From Thalassotalea marina (GTDB lineage: Bacteria; Pseudomonadota; Gammaproteobacteria; Enterobacterales; Alteromonadaceae): 64,000 nucleotides of DNA. Under the pieces are notes generated by a model, which did no database searches, was not told the origin of the DNA, and saw nothing but the letters and a program-made list of their open reading frames with translations. The position numbers and the translations under genes were made by a program. Where the stretch lies: positions 613,475-677,474 of the forward strand of contig NZ_BNCK01000002.1 in the NCBI RefSeq assembly GCF_014656435.1, read 5' to 3'. Of the stretch, positions 7,802 to 18,385 are shown one piece after another (position 1 is the first letter of the stretch; each line of letters starts with the position of its first letter).

Positions 7802-10300
7802 ATGATTAAAGATTTTTCAAAATATCAAGCGATTATCGATGAGTTTCGAGGGATAGTGCTCGCTGATGATTTTGAAGCAAATTTTGCTCAACGCACGGAT
7901 TCTTTAAATAAAACAGAGCGTTTTCTTCTGAAGATGGAATTAAAACGTTTGGCTACGCCCTGTACTAGACTTGTTGACTTGCGCGGTCATGTCGACGGTG
8001 AGTGCCGTGCATTTGAGCATGATGGACGTGTTCATTATCTAGATGACGTAGCAATTAACGTTTATCAAGAAACTGTTGAAGCTTATGGAGCTTATACTTT
8101 TGGTGTTTATGAAGCGGTAATGAACACTGAGAATAACTTCAGGGTTATGTATCAAAAAGAAAAAACTGCTTCGTTGCAAGGCCAAGTACCTAAACAAACA
8201 ACAGCTAAAGTATTCGAAAAAACACAGTATCCTGCAACCATACAAAACTTTGGACCATTTTATAATCGTCGTGATGAGCGGATGAATTTTGCAATTCAGT
8301 TGGTTATGGTTTTGTCAGAAAATAATGTGATTGAGGCCGTAAGCTCAGACATAAGTGTGAATGGCTGTAAAATTAGATTAAGTAAACCGATTAATTTAGC
8401 GACAAGGCAAGTATTACAAATACGTTTTACAGGCTTTGAAGAAGATTTTCAGTTTAAAAAAGATGAAATTTTTAGCTACGAAGTTCGTAATCAACAAACA
8501 GTCGATAATATCCAACTGATAGGTTTACAACGTGTCTATATTAGTGACGAATCCAGAGATGGCTTTAAGCAGTTTTTAAAAGGTTTTATCCAAGGGAATA
8601 AGCGTCGTTATAAAATTAATTTAGATAATTCTATCAGTGCGTTGCAAGCTAGGACGTTTGAACAATTTGTTTTACCTAAATCAAGTGAACTGCCTGTATT
8701 TTTAGAAGACAATGGTATTGACGCCTTACCAAGGTACGCGCTCACATGTCCTAATAACCAGCGCATTTACCAGTACTGGCGAGATGAAGAAAAGAACTCT
8801 ACGTTAAACTTTTTAATCACCCCTGAACGCATTTTGCGCCTGAAAAAAGACGTCGCCGACGGACAAAGCTTACTAGTTTTTAGTTTCACTCATCATAGCC
8901 AAGGAAAGTCGTACTTCTACACTGCAGACTCCGTTCAACTAGACCATGACAAAGCGTTTGCAAACGAGTTTTTAGGTTTTGCTAGCAATAAACCCAGTTT
9001 TGCCATCCATCAGTTACAGCTATTACCGGTTGTTGAATCTAGAGCTGAAACCGTAATGACGCTATCAACTTCATTAACGGTTAAAGATCAACACTTAGCA
9101 TTGCCAGTGGAAGATGATGTTAAAGCGATTTTATCGCGCTTGAGCAACATTGTTGTGGTCAACAAAATACATACTAATGAATTGGTCGACTTTTACAAGG
9201 GACTAGCTTACCAAGACATTAACACGTCAAAGTTGAAACAGTTTGGACATAAAAGGCTTGCTGAACCTTTGGCAATGGATGAAGTAGGGATTAACTTTAA
9301 TAATCAACGCTCAGAGTCTCGGTTTAAATATAAAACTCAAGCGCAAATTGCTTCAGCTGGTGTAAGTTGGGATGGTGTATCCGAAGATTTCTCAACGTTA
9401 GGATTAAAAATAGAATTAAATAAAGCGAGTGTTTTAAACAAAGGCGATATTGTTTATTTATCTTTTCCACAACTGCAAAAAATTACCTCTGCTTTTGAGC
9501 TAAAAGATCTACCGTATGAAGTGATGCGGGTAAATAAAGACAAGACGGTGATAAGTTTAAGAGTGCATGTTGAAAAACATAAACACATTGGCCGAGCTTT
9601 CTTTAAAGCGTTAATAGAAAAAAATCGCCACAAGTTAACCCCTGATGAATACGCTTTGTTTAGTCCCGGGTTAGCTAAAGCACTACGTAATATTTATAGT
9701 CGCAGTTCGACCGCGTTATCAATGATTATTCAAACCAGCGGTAGCCGCTATAAAATTGAGAAAATAACCACAAACGCAGAAAGAACTGAACTTCTTGAAC
9801 ATTGCAAAAGGCTGAGCGACCGAGTTAATACATATAACTTGTACCCCTTGTTGGCCAATCAACAAGCAACTAGTTTTATGCATTCAACCCTGAAAAAGCT
9901 TCAGGCTGAAGATGAACCTATTGTTGATATGTTGTATGTTGCAATTGAATTCGGCGATAAACCCGTTGACCAGTCTGTTACTGCCAAGCTCGCTTCTGAG
10001 CTGCCAACTGATTTAGTGAAGAAGTTATTTATTCGTAAGGCGCTAAAACGAGGTGACTTTTTCTGCTTCCAAGTTAAGTTATCAAGAACAAAAACGCCAG
10101 ATATGCATTATTTAAATCCTGAATTAAGCTATATCAGCTCCTATGCCATTCATCGTGGTAAACAGCTGGAGCAAGATATATATAGTGTTGCAGGTATAGT
10201 GCAAGTTTTTGATATCACACAAGAAGCATTAACACGCTATCGCATCATGAAAGAGGATGAGTTTTCACCCTCAACCGCAAATCTGAATGCACTAGGCTAA
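7802..10300 (+). CDS. large protein with two PilZ c-di-GMP-binding domains
   Basis: An 832-aa cytoplasmic protein with no membrane segment. Two PilZ domains can be read. The first, near residues 155-230, has the arginine motif in 'NRRDERMNF' and the DxSxxG motif in 'DISVNGCKI'. The second, near residues 500-570, has 'QRSESRF' and 'DFSTLGLKI'. Both keep the residues known to bind cyclic-di-GMP. The remaining ~500 residues are unlike anything I recognise. Proteins of this size with tandem PilZ occur in marine Alteromonadales and Vibrionaceae, without a firm role that I know. Its stop overlaps the end of serB by 9 bp. Confidence 0.85.
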   Translation: MIKDFSKYQAIIDEFRGIVLADDFEANFAQRTDSLNKTERFLLKMELKRLATPCTRLVDLRGHVDGECRAFEHDGRVHYLDDVAINVYQETVEAYGAYTFGVYEAVMNTENNFRVMYQKEKTASLQGQVPKQTTAKVFEKTQYPATIQNFGPFYNRRDERMNFAIQLVMVLSENNVIEAVSSDISVNGCKIRLSKPINLATRQVLQIRFTGFEEDFQFKKDEIFSYEVRNQQTVDNIQLIGLQRVYISDESRDGFKQFLKGFIQGNKRRYKINLDNSISALQARTFEQFVLPKSSELPVFLEDNGIDALPRYALTCPNNQRIYQYWRDEEKNSTLNFLITPERILRLKKDVADGQSLLVFSFTHHSQGKSYFYTADSVQLDHDKAFANEFLGFASNKPSFAIHQLQLLPVVESRAETVMTLSTSLTVKDQHLALPVEDDVKAILSRLSNIVVVNKIHTNELVDFYKGLAYQDINTSKLKQFGHKRLAEPLAMDEVGINFNNQRSESRFKYKTQAQIASAGVSWDGVSEDFSTLGLKIELNKASVLNKGDIVYLSFPQLQKITSAFELKDLPYEVMRVNKDKTVISLRVHVEKHKHIGRAFFKALIEKNRHKLTPDEYALFSPGLAKALRNIYSRSSTALSMIIQTSGSRYKIEKITTNAERTELLEHCKRLSDRVNTYNLYPLLANQQATSFMHSTLKKLQAEDEPIVDMLYVAIEFGDKPVDQSVTAKLASELPTDLVKKLFIRKALKRGDFFCFQVKLSRTKTPDMHYLNPELSYISSYAIHRGKQLEQDIYSVAGIVQVFDITQEALTRYRIMKEDEFSPSTANLNALG

Positions 10301-11344
10301 CCAGTGCAGTAATAAATCTAAGCCGCTAGTATTAATTGCACTATCGGCTTGTTTTTGTACGATAGGTTTTGCGTGAAATGCAACGCCAAGATGTGCACTA
10401 TGCATCATGGCTAAGTCATTAGCACCATCTCCCATAGCAACAGTTTGCTGATGTGATATGCCATATTTTTGCGCTAATTCAGTTAGCGTTTGTGCTTTTA
10501 TTTGCGCATCGACAACGCGCCCAAGCACTTTACCTGTCAACTTGCCATCTATGATTTCTAGTTCATTGGCAACAGCGGCATCCAGATCTAGTAACTGTTT
10601 CAGATGATCGGCAAAATAGGTGAAACCACCTGATGCGATTGCAACTTTCCATTGATGTGCTTTTAGTTCTGCTAATAACACTTTTAATCCGGGCATTAAA
10701 GGAATATCACTTGCAACTTGTGACAATACCGTCTCAGAAGCTCCATTTAACGTGGCAACACGCTGGTACAGGCTTTCGCTGAAATCCAGCTCGCCCAACA
10801 TGGCACGTTCTGTTACTTCACTCACTTGTTCACCCACACCCGCTAACGTAGCAATTTCATCAATACATTCAATTTGAATCGTGGTTGAGTCCATGTCCAT
10901 CACCAAGAGTCCAGGCGTTGTTAGTTTTGGTGCATTGTTAATAAGAGCTGCTTCTAGTTGATGTTGTTGACAATATTCAATCAGTGATTGATTACTCTTT
11001 TCGAGGTTTTCTGTAACGGCAGCAAAACGATAGCTGGTGCGTTGATTTCGTTCATTGATTGCACTTAAAGCGATAATTTCCAAATGGCAGATATCGATTA
11101 TTTGCACCAAATGTTGCAGTGTTAGGTTGTCAAACACAACCAATTCAAGCGAAGATGAAAGTGATGGTACATTTTGTACTTCCGTTTTTTCACCTGCTAA
11201 TTGGCTCAGCGCCGCATTGAAGACCAAAAAGGAACTTGCGATTTGGCAGTAAGCTGGTAAATGCTGAGTTTTAGACGTAAATACATGTGCTAAAGATAAA
11301 TCAGCGTTTTTTACTGCCGATAATTTGGTAAAAGTGTCCGTCAC
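10292..11344 (-). CDS. serB: phosphoserine phosphatase SerB
   Basis: A 350-aa HAD-superfamily enzyme that removes the phosphate from phosphoserine in the last step of serine synthesis. The nucleophile motif DMDSTTIQIE (DxDxT) is near residue 150, the motif II Ser/Gly-rich 'IASGGFT' near 228, and the late 'GDGANDLAMM' motif near 300. The N-terminal ~140 residues are the extra domain seen in gammaproteobacterial SerB. Neighbour order serB / ytjB-like gene, divergent, is the same as in enterobacteria. Confidence 0.96.
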   Translation of the reverse strand: MTDTFTKLSAVKNADLSLAHVFTSKTQHLPAYCQIASSFLVFNAALSQLAGEKTEVQNVPSLSSSLELVVFDNLTLQHLVQIIDICHLEIIALSAINERNQRTSYRFAAVTENLEKSNQSLIEYCQQHQLEAALINNAPKLTTPGLLVMDMDSTTIQIECIDEIATLAGVGEQVSEVTERAMLGELDFSESLYQRVATLNGASETVLSQVASDIPLMPGLKVLLAELKAHQWKVAIASGGFTYFADHLKQLLDLDAAVANELEIIDGKLTGKVLGRVVDAQIKAQTLTELAQKYGISHQQTVAMGDGANDLAMMHSAHLGVAFHAKPIVQKQADSAINTSGLDLLLHWLA

Positions 11345-11438
11345 GTTAAGGCCTTAATTTGGGTTTGTATTGGTAAATAAAAATGCAAATGAACGAATTT
11401 CTCTTTATAGTGATAATACTGATACAAGAGATTGGTTT

Positions 11439-12032
11439 ATGACACAAAATCAAACCCTTTTATACCCTAAATTATCATCTAGTTATAATAAAATATTGCA
11501 ATTAGCTATAGCCATTGTCTTCTTGTTGGTCACGCTAAATATGTGGGTAGTAAGTTATGTCGATGAAAAACAGCATATAAAACAACAATTAAAAGATGTT
11601 GCTACGTCACATACTCAAATGATAGCCAATTCATCTATAAGGCTTTGGGATGAAAAACCAGAGAACTTTCAAGAGTTTATTGATGAAACGGCTTTACTGC
11701 CTTGGGTTCAAGACATTTCTGTTTATCAACAAACTGGTCAGTTACGTTATGCTAGCAGCCGGCAGGTGCCGGTAAAAACACTTTACGGATTTGATCAACA
11801 ATTTGAAGATGTAAGCGGCGAATACACTACGGTTGTGTTACCCATTGAAAAACTCGGTTATGTCCGTGTAACCGCGGTAAATTCCGCGTTTATTGCCAGT
11901 TTAACTGACGCAGCAGAACAGCAGCATACAGATTTTCGCATTATGCTTATTTTGGCAGGGATAGTGGGCTTTTTATTGACACGAGGTTTTAACAGATTCA
12001 GTCGTCAAAGTTTTCGCCTAGCGAAAAAATAA
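11439..12032 (+). CDS. AhpA/YtjB (Smp) family inner-membrane protein
   Basis: A 197-aa protein with a transmembrane segment near residues 20-42, a periplasmic middle (residues ~45-165) and a second membrane segment near 170-185. This layout and its place divergent from serB match YtjB/Smp, a membrane protein of unknown biochemical role (AhpA in Vibrio). I prefer ATG 11439, preceded by an AAGAG, over an in-frame TTG at 11370 that would add 23 polar residues. The 3' end overlaps tatD by 15 bp, convergently. Confidence 0.75.
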   Translation: MTQNQTLLYPKLSSSYNKILQLAIAIVFLLVTLNMWVVSYVDEKQHIKQQLKDVATSHTQMIANSSIRLWDEKPENFQEFIDETALLPWVQDISVYQQTGQLRYASSRQVPVKTLYGFDQQFEDVSGEYTTVVLPIEKLGYVRVTAVNSAFIASLTDAAEQQHTDFRIMLILAGIVGFLLTRGFNRFSRQSFRLAKK

Positions 12033-12803
12033 CTGATCAATATTTTGTTCTATCTGTTCGGCGAGCTTTTCCGGTTCGCATTGCAACACGTTTACCAACT
12101 GCTGAAAAATAACCTTGATATTGCTTGGTTTGTTGGTGGTACCTTGTTCCCCTGACAATGGCATTGATGGCGCATCTGTTTCTAAAACTAAGGCACCAAC
12201 TGGGAAGCGTTTAATGGCATTAATCGTCTTCTTTGCTCGTTCGTAGGTAATCGTTCCGCCTATGCCTAATTTGAACCCCATATCTATGTAAGTTTTCCCT
12301 TGTTGATAACTACCGGAAAACGCATGAATAATACCGCCACGTTTTACTGGGCTTTGCTTTAATATTTCAATGACTTCGTTATGAGAACGACGGTGATGCA
12401 CAATAACGGGCTTGTTTAACCGATTAGCTAATTCCAGTTGATAACGAAAAAATTCTTTTTGTTTTTCCATGTTATTTTGTTCGATAGCAATTTTGCCATC
12501 GATACCCGTTTCTCCAATGGCAACAATTCTTTCTTGATAATTAAGTGCAGTTTGCTCAAGCGCCATGAGGTGTTGTTCAGTAAGTTCATTTAAATACCAA
12601 GGGTGAATGCCTAAACAGGGAAAGAGTAGAACATTACTAGGTACTTTTGATGTTATCTCTAAAACCGGTTGCCAATTGTCAGGGTTAACAGCTGGCACAA
12701 TGATACGCTCAATTGCAAGCTCAAAACAATCTGCTAGCTCTGGTTTTAGCTGTTGAGCTAGTTCAGGAAAATCAAGATGACAATGGCTATCGGTAAATTT
12801 CAT
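12018..12803 (-). CDS. TatD family metal-dependent DNase
   Basis: A 261-aa TIM-barrel hydrolase of the TatD family. The metal site HCHLD is at residues 7-11, 'GETGID' near 97, 'VHHRRS' near 135, 'HAFSGS' near 160 and 'LETDAPSMP' near 210. Members are 3'-5' DNases or act in DNA turnover and quality control. It appears closest to the YjjV subgroup, which commonly sits near prfC, but paralogues are hard to separate by eye. The HDOD gene lies 19 bp upstream on the same strand. Confidence 0.9.
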   Translation of the reverse strand: MKFTDSHCHLDFPELAQQLKPELADCFELAIERIIVPAVNPDNWQPVLEITSKVPSNVLLFPCLGIHPWYLNELTEQHLMALEQTALNYQERIVAIGETGIDGKIAIEQNNMEKQKEFFRYQLELANRLNKPVIVHHRRSHNEVIEILKQSPVKRGGIIHAFSGSYQQGKTYIDMGFKLGIGGTITYERAKKTINAIKRFPVGALVLETDAPSMPLSGEQGTTNKPSNIKVIFQQLVNVLQCEPEKLAEQIEQNIDQLFFR

Positions 12804-12822
12804 CGGCTAGCTTTTCTTTGGC

Positions 12823-13941
12823 CTATTGTTTAAATCTTAGTGCTTTTTCTTGTAACTGCTCTAATTGATTGGCGAATTGGTAGTGTTCAAGAAATAGCTT
12901 ATCTAAAGGCTGCTCTTTTAATATGGCATTTGCCAAGTACACTGCTTGGGTGATACCAAATGTACCATTTTTAATTTTGTCAGGACGACAATAATTTAAC
13001 ACGGCTTCAATCAGAAAGTAGGGGAAACACCAAGTATGCAAAAGGTAAGCGCCAACTTGAGCGTGATCTGTAGTAAAAATACGTTGCTCTAACAAAATAT
13101 CTTCAGACTTTCTTGCATTATTTTCAAAGTATTTAAGTGTTAGGCGTTGATCAATTTCAAATAACACTAACTTACCCAAACCATGTAACAAGCCCGCTAA
13201 CATAGTATCTTGCTTTAAGTGAGCAGGCACAAGACTTGCCGCAAATCGAGCAGTAGCCAGTGCATGAAGCTGCTCATCAACAACTGAAAAATTCGGAATG
13301 TCAGGTTGATAAGAAAAAAGCTCCGCAGTCATCACTATACAACACAGAGTATCTAACCCCATTTTTGTGATTGCGTCACTGATACTCGTTAACGGCTTTT
13401 CGGGTGTTGCAAAAGTATTGTTACTAAATTGCAGTACCTTAGCTGTTAGTGAGGGATCTTGTGTGATGATCTCTGCAACTTTTTCTGAATCTGCATTTGC
13501 TTGTTTAAGCAGTGCATTTAGCTGCATGTATACTTTAGGGGGAGTTGGCAGTGATTTAACTTTTGCCACTGATTTCACTACAACATCTTTAGTGATTAGT
13601 TTATGGCTATCTTGCAGCGATAATATGGTATTGATGACGTCAAAGGGCTCAATTGGCTCTTTAAAGTCATAGTGGGTAAGTTGTTTAGTATTACTTTCAT
13701 CTTGAGAGACGGTAATTCGAATGCACTTAGGAAACTTTAAAGCGATAGCTTTAAGTAAATTTTCTACTGACGTTCGTGTGATATGTTGTGCAATGACAAC
13801 TATGTCAAACTTATGTTTTTGCATAAGCTTCAGACCCGATATAGGATCTGAAGCTGTTGCTGTTTGACAAAGCTGTTGCTTTAACAGCGAAACAAGAGGA
13901 GAAAGTGACTTCTGAGGGCTATCAAACAGCAAAACCTTCAT
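12823..13941 (-). CDS. HDOD domain protein with receiver-like N terminus
   Basis: A 372-aa signalling protein. Residues 1-115 look like a response-regulator receiver fold ('VLLFDSPQKSLSPLVSLL', then 'FDIVVIAQ'), but the phosphoacceptor position is unclear. Residues ~130-330 form an HDOD domain ('LPTPPKVYMQLNALL...', 'GLLHGLGKLVLFEI'). HDOD proteins bind partner proteins in cyclic-di-GMP and stress signalling and usually lack phosphohydrolase activity. It lies between argS and tatD on the same strand, 16 bp from argS, so it may share argS transcripts. Confidence 0.85.
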   Translation of the reverse strand: MKVLLFDSPQKSLSPLVSLLKQQLCQTATASDPISGLKLMQKHKFDIVVIAQHITRTSVENLLKAIALKFPKCIRITVSQDESNTKQLTHYDFKEPIEPFDVINTILSLQDSHKLITKDVVVKSVAKVKSLPTPPKVYMQLNALLKQANADSEKVAEIITQDPSLTAKVLQFSNNTFATPEKPLTSISDAITKMGLDTLCCIVMTAELFSYQPDIPNFSVVDEQLHALATARFAASLVPAHLKQDTMLAGLLHGLGKLVLFEIDQRLTLKYFENNARKSEDILLEQRIFTTDHAQVGAYLLHTWCFPYFLIEAVLNYCRPDKIKNGTFGITQAVYLANAILKEQPLDKLFLEHYQFANQLEQLQEKALRFKQ

Positions 13942-13957
13942 TGAGTATTTGGCTCCG

Positions 13958-15712
13958 TTACATACGTTCCATTACGTCGATACCCAAAATATCTAAGCCT
14001 TGTTTTAATGCTTTAGATACTTGAGCTGATAAGGCTAATCTAGCGTGTTTTGACTGCTCTGAAATACCGTCTTTCAATATTGGGCATGCTTCATAGAAGC
14101 TCATAAACAAGCTAGATAATTCATACAAGTAGTTACATAACATGTTAGGTGTGCAATCGTTGATAACCAGATCAATAACATCTTCTAGTTGTAACAATTT
14201 CAGTGCCAACGCTTTTTCTTGCTCTGCTTCGATAACAAAGCCTGAAGCTAAATTGGCTTGTTCAACACCTGCTTTGGCAAAAATACTTTGAATACGAGAG
14301 TAAGCATATTGTAAGTATGGGGCGGTAGCACCTTCAAAACTCAACATGGTTTTCCAGTTAAATACGTAGTCGCTGGTTCTATTTTTTGATAAATCGGCAA
14401 ACTTAACTGCACCAATACCAACTTTTTGTGCCACTTCAGTTAGCTTTTCATCTGAGTAATCTGGGTTTTTCTCTTTGATCACGTCTTTTGCACGAACAAC
14501 AGCTTCATCTAATAATTCAGCAAGCTTAACGGTACCACCAGTACGTGTTTTGAATGGTTTACCGTCGTCGCCCATCATCATGCCGAATGGGCAGTGGTCG
14601 TAACCAACGTGTTCAGGTAAAAAGCCTGCTTTACGAGCAACCAGTTCAACTTGTTTAAAGTGAAGTGCTTGTCTAGCATCTGTGAAGATTACTATTCTGT
14701 CAGCGGCTAATTTATTACTGCGATAACGACAAGCCGATAAGTCAGTTGTCGAATATAAGTAACCACCACCAGATTTTTGTACGATAAAGACTGAGGGCTC
14801 GCCATCTTTGTTAGCCATTTCCTCAATAAAGACGACTTTCGCGCCTTGATCTTCAACTGCAAGACCTTGCTCTGTTAACGCTTCAATGACTTTAGGCAAG
14901 TCATCGTTGTAGGCACTTTCACCCATAATGTCATCACGAGTTAGTGTGACATTGAGCTTTTGATAAATTTCTTCACTGTGTGCAATAGAAATATCGATAA
15001 ATTGTTGCCAAAGTGTCGCACAATCTGCGTCACCACTTTGAAGTTTTACCACGTAGTCACGAGCACGATCGGCAAAACCTTCTTCGTCGTCAAAACGAAC
15101 TTTAGCTTCACGATAAAATGCTTCTAAGTCAGATAAAGCGGTTTCTGCTACTTCATTAGCTTGTAATTTATCGCTAAGGTGCGCCAGTAACATACCAAAT
15201 TGTGTACCCCAGTCGCCCATATGGTTTTGACGGATAACTTTATCGCCACGAAACTCAAGCGCTCTTACCACAGCGTCGCCGATGATAGTAGAACGTAAAT
15301 GGCCAACGTGCATTTCTTTCGCCAAATTAGGTGCTGAATAGTCAACAACAACGGTTTGCACTTTATCTGCTGCTGAGTCGCCACGTTGTGCAACCCCCAA
15401 CTTTTCATCGATAGCAATTGTTGCAAGTTGTTGTTCTAACCAATGTTGGTCAAGATGAATATTAATAAAGCCTGGACCTGCCAGTTCAATTTTGCTGGCA
15501 ATTCCGTCTAAGTCTAACTGTTCTACTACTTTAGTTGCTAATTCGCGAGGGTTTGTTTTTAGCTTTTTCGCTGCACCCATAACACCATTTGCTTGGTAAT
15601 CACCAAATTGTGGCTTGGTCGAGATACTTAAGGCAGGGTTTGTATCTTCGGGTAAGCCCGCCGCTACCATTGCCGCTAATACTTTTTCAGATAACAGTTG
15701 TTTAATATTCAT
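13958..15712 (-). CDS. argS: arginyl-tRNA synthetase
   Basis: A 584-aa class I synthetase that charges tRNA-Arg. The HIGH-like motif '[14 protein letters not shown]' is near residue 128, the N-terminal Arg-tRNA additional domain covers residues 1-110, and the C-terminal anticodon-binding domain ends in the DALR region (470-584). The canonical KMSKS loop is degenerate, as is usual for ArgRS. Length and motifs are complete. Confidence 0.97.
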   Translation of the reverse strand: MNIKQLLSEKVLAAMVAAGLPEDTNPALSISTKPQFGDYQANGVMGAAKKLKTNPRELATKVVEQLDLDGIASKIELAGPGFINIHLDQHWLEQQLATIAIDEKLGVAQRGDSAADKVQTVVVDYSAPNLAKEMHVGHLRSTIIGDAVVRALEFRGDKVIRQNHMGDWGTQFGMLLAHLSDKLQANEVAETALSDLEAFYREAKVRFDDEEGFADRARDYVVKLQSGDADCATLWQQFIDISIAHSEEIYQKLNVTLTRDDIMGESAYNDDLPKVIEALTEQGLAVEDQGAKVVFIEEMANKDGEPSVFIVQKSGGGYLYSTTDLSACRYRSNKLAADRIVIFTDARQALHFKQVELVARKAGFLPEHVGYDHCPFGMMMGDDGKPFKTRTGGTVKLAELLDEAVVRAKDVIKEKNPDYSDEKLTEVAQKVGIGAVKFADLSKNRTSDYVFNWKTMLSFEGATAPYLQYAYSRIQSIFAKAGVEQANLASGFVIEAEQEKALALKLLQLEDVIDLVINDCTPNMLCNYLYELSSLFMSFYEACPILKDGISEQSKHARLALSAQVSKALKQGLDILGIDVMERM

Positions 15713-15821
15713 TTTTTGTCACTTAATCGTTTATTTCGCAAAATGTTATTTGTTTATTTTGCCGACTTTCGGTTAGCTTGACGCAATTAACCGATAGAAA
15801 TTTATTTTTTGTTGGCCAGCT

Positions 15822-15852
15822 AAACTGAAACGGTATGTTGCCGTTTCAGTTT
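15822..15852. terminator. terminator between prfC and argS
   Basis: AAACTGAAACGG and CCGTTTCAGTTT form a perfect 12-bp stem with a 7-nt loop, 43 bp beyond the prfC stop. It likely separates prfC from argS transcription. Confidence 0.7.
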
Positions 15853-15894
15853 TGTGTGCTTCTTTTCGCTCAAATGCCTGTGTTGAGTTAAAGA

Positions 15895-17481
15895 TTAATG
15901 CTCTCTTGTACGGTGGAACTCAATATCAGGGTGCCTTTCTTGCGCTAAGCTCAAGTTAACCATAGTTGGAGCAATGTAAGTTAAGTTGTCACCACCATCA
16001 AGTGCAAGGTTGTCGTACGCTTTTTTCTCAAACTGTTCTAACGTTCTCGGGTTATCACAGGTACACCATCTTGCTGTCGCAACGCTGATAGGTTCATAAA
16101 TTGCGTCGACGTTGTATTCTGTTTTTAAGCGCTGAACAACCACTTCAAATTGCAGCACACCAACGGCACCAACAATCATGTCATTAGAATTAAATGGACG
16201 GAATACTTGTACCGCGCCTTCTTCAGACAACTGAATTAACCCTTTTTGTAATTGCTTGGCTTTTAATGGATCTCTTAATCGTATACGACGAAACAGTTCA
16301 GGGGCGAAGTTTGGAATACCGGTAAACTTCATGTCTTCACCTGCAGTGAAGGTATCGCCAATTTGAATACTACCGTGGTTATGTAAGCCGATAATATCAC
16401 CTGCAAAGGCTTCTTCAACGTTAGCTCTATCGCCGGCCATAAAGGTTACAGCATCCGCAATTTTTACGTCTTTACCAATGCGTACTTGGCGCATCTTCAT
16501 GCCTTTTGAATACTTACCTGACACAATACGCATAAAAGCGATTCTGTCACGATGTTTAGGATCCATATTCGCTTGAATTTTAAAGACAAAGCCTGAGAAC
16601 TTTTCTTCTGTTGCAGCAACATCACGTACATCAGTGGTGCGAGGTAGTGGTGTAGGTGCCCATTTAGTTAAACCATCCAACATGTGGTCAACGCCAAAGT
16701 TACCAAGCGCGGTACCAAAAAATACCGGTGTTAATTCACCTTTTAAAAACGCTTCATGATCAAATTCATGAGAAGCGCCAACAACAAGCTCTAATTCTTC
16801 ACGAAGATCGTCAGCATAGTTGCCTATTGCAGCGTCCAGTTCAGGGTTATTTAGGCCTTTAATAACACGCTTTTCTTGAATAGTATGGCCTTGGCCTGAC
16901 TGATACAAGATAGTTTCATCATCTAAAATGTTATAAACACCTTTAAACTCCTTGCCCATGCCAATTGGCCAAGTAATAGGTGCACATTTTATTTTTAATA
17001 CTTCTTCAACTTCATCCATAACTTCCATTGGATCACGTGTATCACGGTCCATTTTATTCATGAAGGTGATAATTGGTGTATCGCGAAGTCGAGTTACTTC
17101 CATCAATTTAATCGTTCTATCCTCAACACCTTTTGCGGTGTCGATAACCATCAAACATGAGTCTACCGCTGTTAAAGTACGGTAAGTATCTTCAGAGAAA
17201 TCTTCGTGGCCTGGAGTATCAAGAAGATTAACTAAGCAATCACGATAAGGGAATTGCATTACAGACGTTGTGATAGAAATACCACGGTCTTTTTCCATTT
17301 CCATCCAGTCAGATTTGGCATGTTGCCCGGATTTTTTACCTTTTACCGTGCCTGCTTTTTGCAGAGCTTGTCCAAATAAAAGAACTTTTTCTGTGATGGT
17401 GGTTTTACCGGCGTCAGGGTGAGAGATGATAGCAAAGGTCCTTCGCTTATTGATTTCATTAAGAAAATCTTGGTTTGCCAT
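15895..17481 (-). CDS. prfC: peptide chain release factor 3 (ICE integration target)
   Basis: A 528-aa RF3, the GTPase that recycles RF1/RF2 from the ribosome. The P-loop SHPDAGKTT is near residue 20, followed by '[16 protein letters not shown]' and 'NKMDRD'. The protein is full length. Its 5' end is the known integration site of SXT/R391 ICEs, and the element's repressor setR follows just 256 bp upstream, so the first codons and the promoter of this copy are probably supplied by the ICE. This keeps RF3 intact after insertion. The crossover itself cannot be pinned without an empty-site sequence. Confidence 0.97.
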   Translation of the reverse strand: MANQDFLNEINKRRTFAIISHPDAGKTTITEKVLLFGQALQKAGTVKGKKSGQHAKSDWMEMEKDRGISITTSVMQFPYRDCLVNLLDTPGHEDFSEDTYRTLTAVDSCLMVIDTAKGVEDRTIKLMEVTRLRDTPIITFMNKMDRDTRDPMEVMDEVEEVLKIKCAPITWPIGMGKEFKGVYNILDDETILYQSGQGHTIQEKRVIKGLNNPELDAAIGNYADDLREELELVVGASHEFDHEAFLKGELTPVFFGTALGNFGVDHMLDGLTKWAPTPLPRTTDVRDVAATEEKFSGFVFKIQANMDPKHRDRIAFMRIVSGKYSKGMKMRQVRIGKDVKIADAVTFMAGDRANVEEAFAGDIIGLHNHGSIQIGDTFTAGEDMKFTGIPNFAPELFRRIRLRDPLKAKQLQKGLIQLSEEGAVQVFRPFNSNDMIVGAVGVLQFEVVVQRLKTEYNVDAIYEPISVATARWCTCDNPRTLEQFEKKAYDNLALDGGDNLTYIAPTMVNLSLAQERHPDIEFHRTREH

Positions 17482-17497
17482 GTATAAATTCTTTTAG

Positions 17498-17518
17498 TTT
17501 GTACACGGATTTGTACAC
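17498..17518. repeat. direct repeat TTTGTACAC next to prfC start
   Basis: Two copies of TTTGTACAC (17498-17506 and 17510-17518) lie just upstream of the prfC start, in the interval where the ICE-chromosome junction (attR) must be. They could be recombinase arm sites or simply part of the new prfC promoter region; I cannot tell which. Confidence 0.4.
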
Positions 17519-17737
17519 ACTTTTGGAAGTACTCTCTTTTCAGTTCTTCGCTTGTCAAATCCGTCGTGTTAATCGTAATTGGCCGCTATTTTCGCTGATC
17601 TTGACTTTATAAACAATCAATGGTTATCTAATCGGTTACCATTTACTCTCAGCGTGCACCAATGCTCAGTTGTAGCTGTTTGCAATCGTTGCTTCTTCAG
17701 CTAATGAACAACTGTGGCTAAACCACAAATTCCTTCG

Positions 17738-18385
17738 CTACCAGAAATCGATGATAGCTTGTCGTACTACACCGATGATGGTGCAGTTGCCGTTGATCGG
17801 TATTGCAGGGTATTGCGGGTTCAAAGGTTTTAGATACTTCTGTTCACCATCAATAACCAACTGCTTAAAGGTTGCTTCTTTCGAATCATCCAAACGCGCA
17901 ACAACCAATGAACCTGAAGAGTAAGGTAACTCAGGATCAACAACGATCACTGCCCCCTCAGGTATGGATTTTTTTCCGCTTGGATTTTCCATACTGTCGC
18001 CTTTTACGCGAAGTGCGAAACAACCCTCATGTGCTTTCCCAGTGACTTCACGCCACTCCTCAGCATCTTCATGGGCAAATCCCTCCGCTATTTCAGTCCA
18101 ATCACCGGCCTGAACCCAGTTAATGAGAGGAATTCTTCCCTTAATATCAGGCCCGACTTCTACATTACCGACCCCCAAGCCAATCTCGCCATCACCTGTG
18201 GCGAGCCAATGAGCATTCACGCGAAGCGCCTCCGCGATCTGCATGGTGTAACGAGACCTAGCCGATTTACCAGAGCAAATCTGGCTGATCGACTGCTGTT
18301 TGATACCAATGCGACGAGCCAACTCAGACTGAGTTACCCCAGTAAGCTGCAAGGCATGGTTTAGTCGTTCGGATAAAGTTTTCAT
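17738..18385 (-). CDS. setR: CI-like repressor SetR
   Basis: A 215-aa repressor of the lambda CI/LexA type. The N-terminal HTH_3 domain covers residues 5-60 ('TQSELARRIGIKQQSISQIC'); the C-terminal S24 self-cleavage domain has the Ser in 'KGDSMENPSGK' near residue 125 and the Lys in 'VVARLDDSKEATFK' near 165. In SXT, SetR blocks setCD and hence transfer, and RecA-dependent cleavage after DNA damage lifts the block. Position next to attR and divergence from the Cro-like gene fit exactly. Confidence 0.95.
   Translation of the reverse strand: MKTLSERLNHALQLTGVTQSELARRIGIKQQSISQICSGKSARSRYTMQIAEALRVNAHWLATGDGEIGLGVGNVEVGPDIKGRIPLINWVQAGDWTEIAEGFAHEDAEEWREVTGKAHEGCFALRVKGDSMENPSGKKSIPEGAVIVVDPELPYSSGSLVVARLDDSKEATFKQLVIDGEQKYLKPLNPQYPAIPINGNCTIIGVVRQAIIDFW

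Noticed and set aside
17343-17558. 71-aa minus-strand frame upstream of prfC
   Set aside because: It overlaps the prfC start in another frame and has no family likeness.
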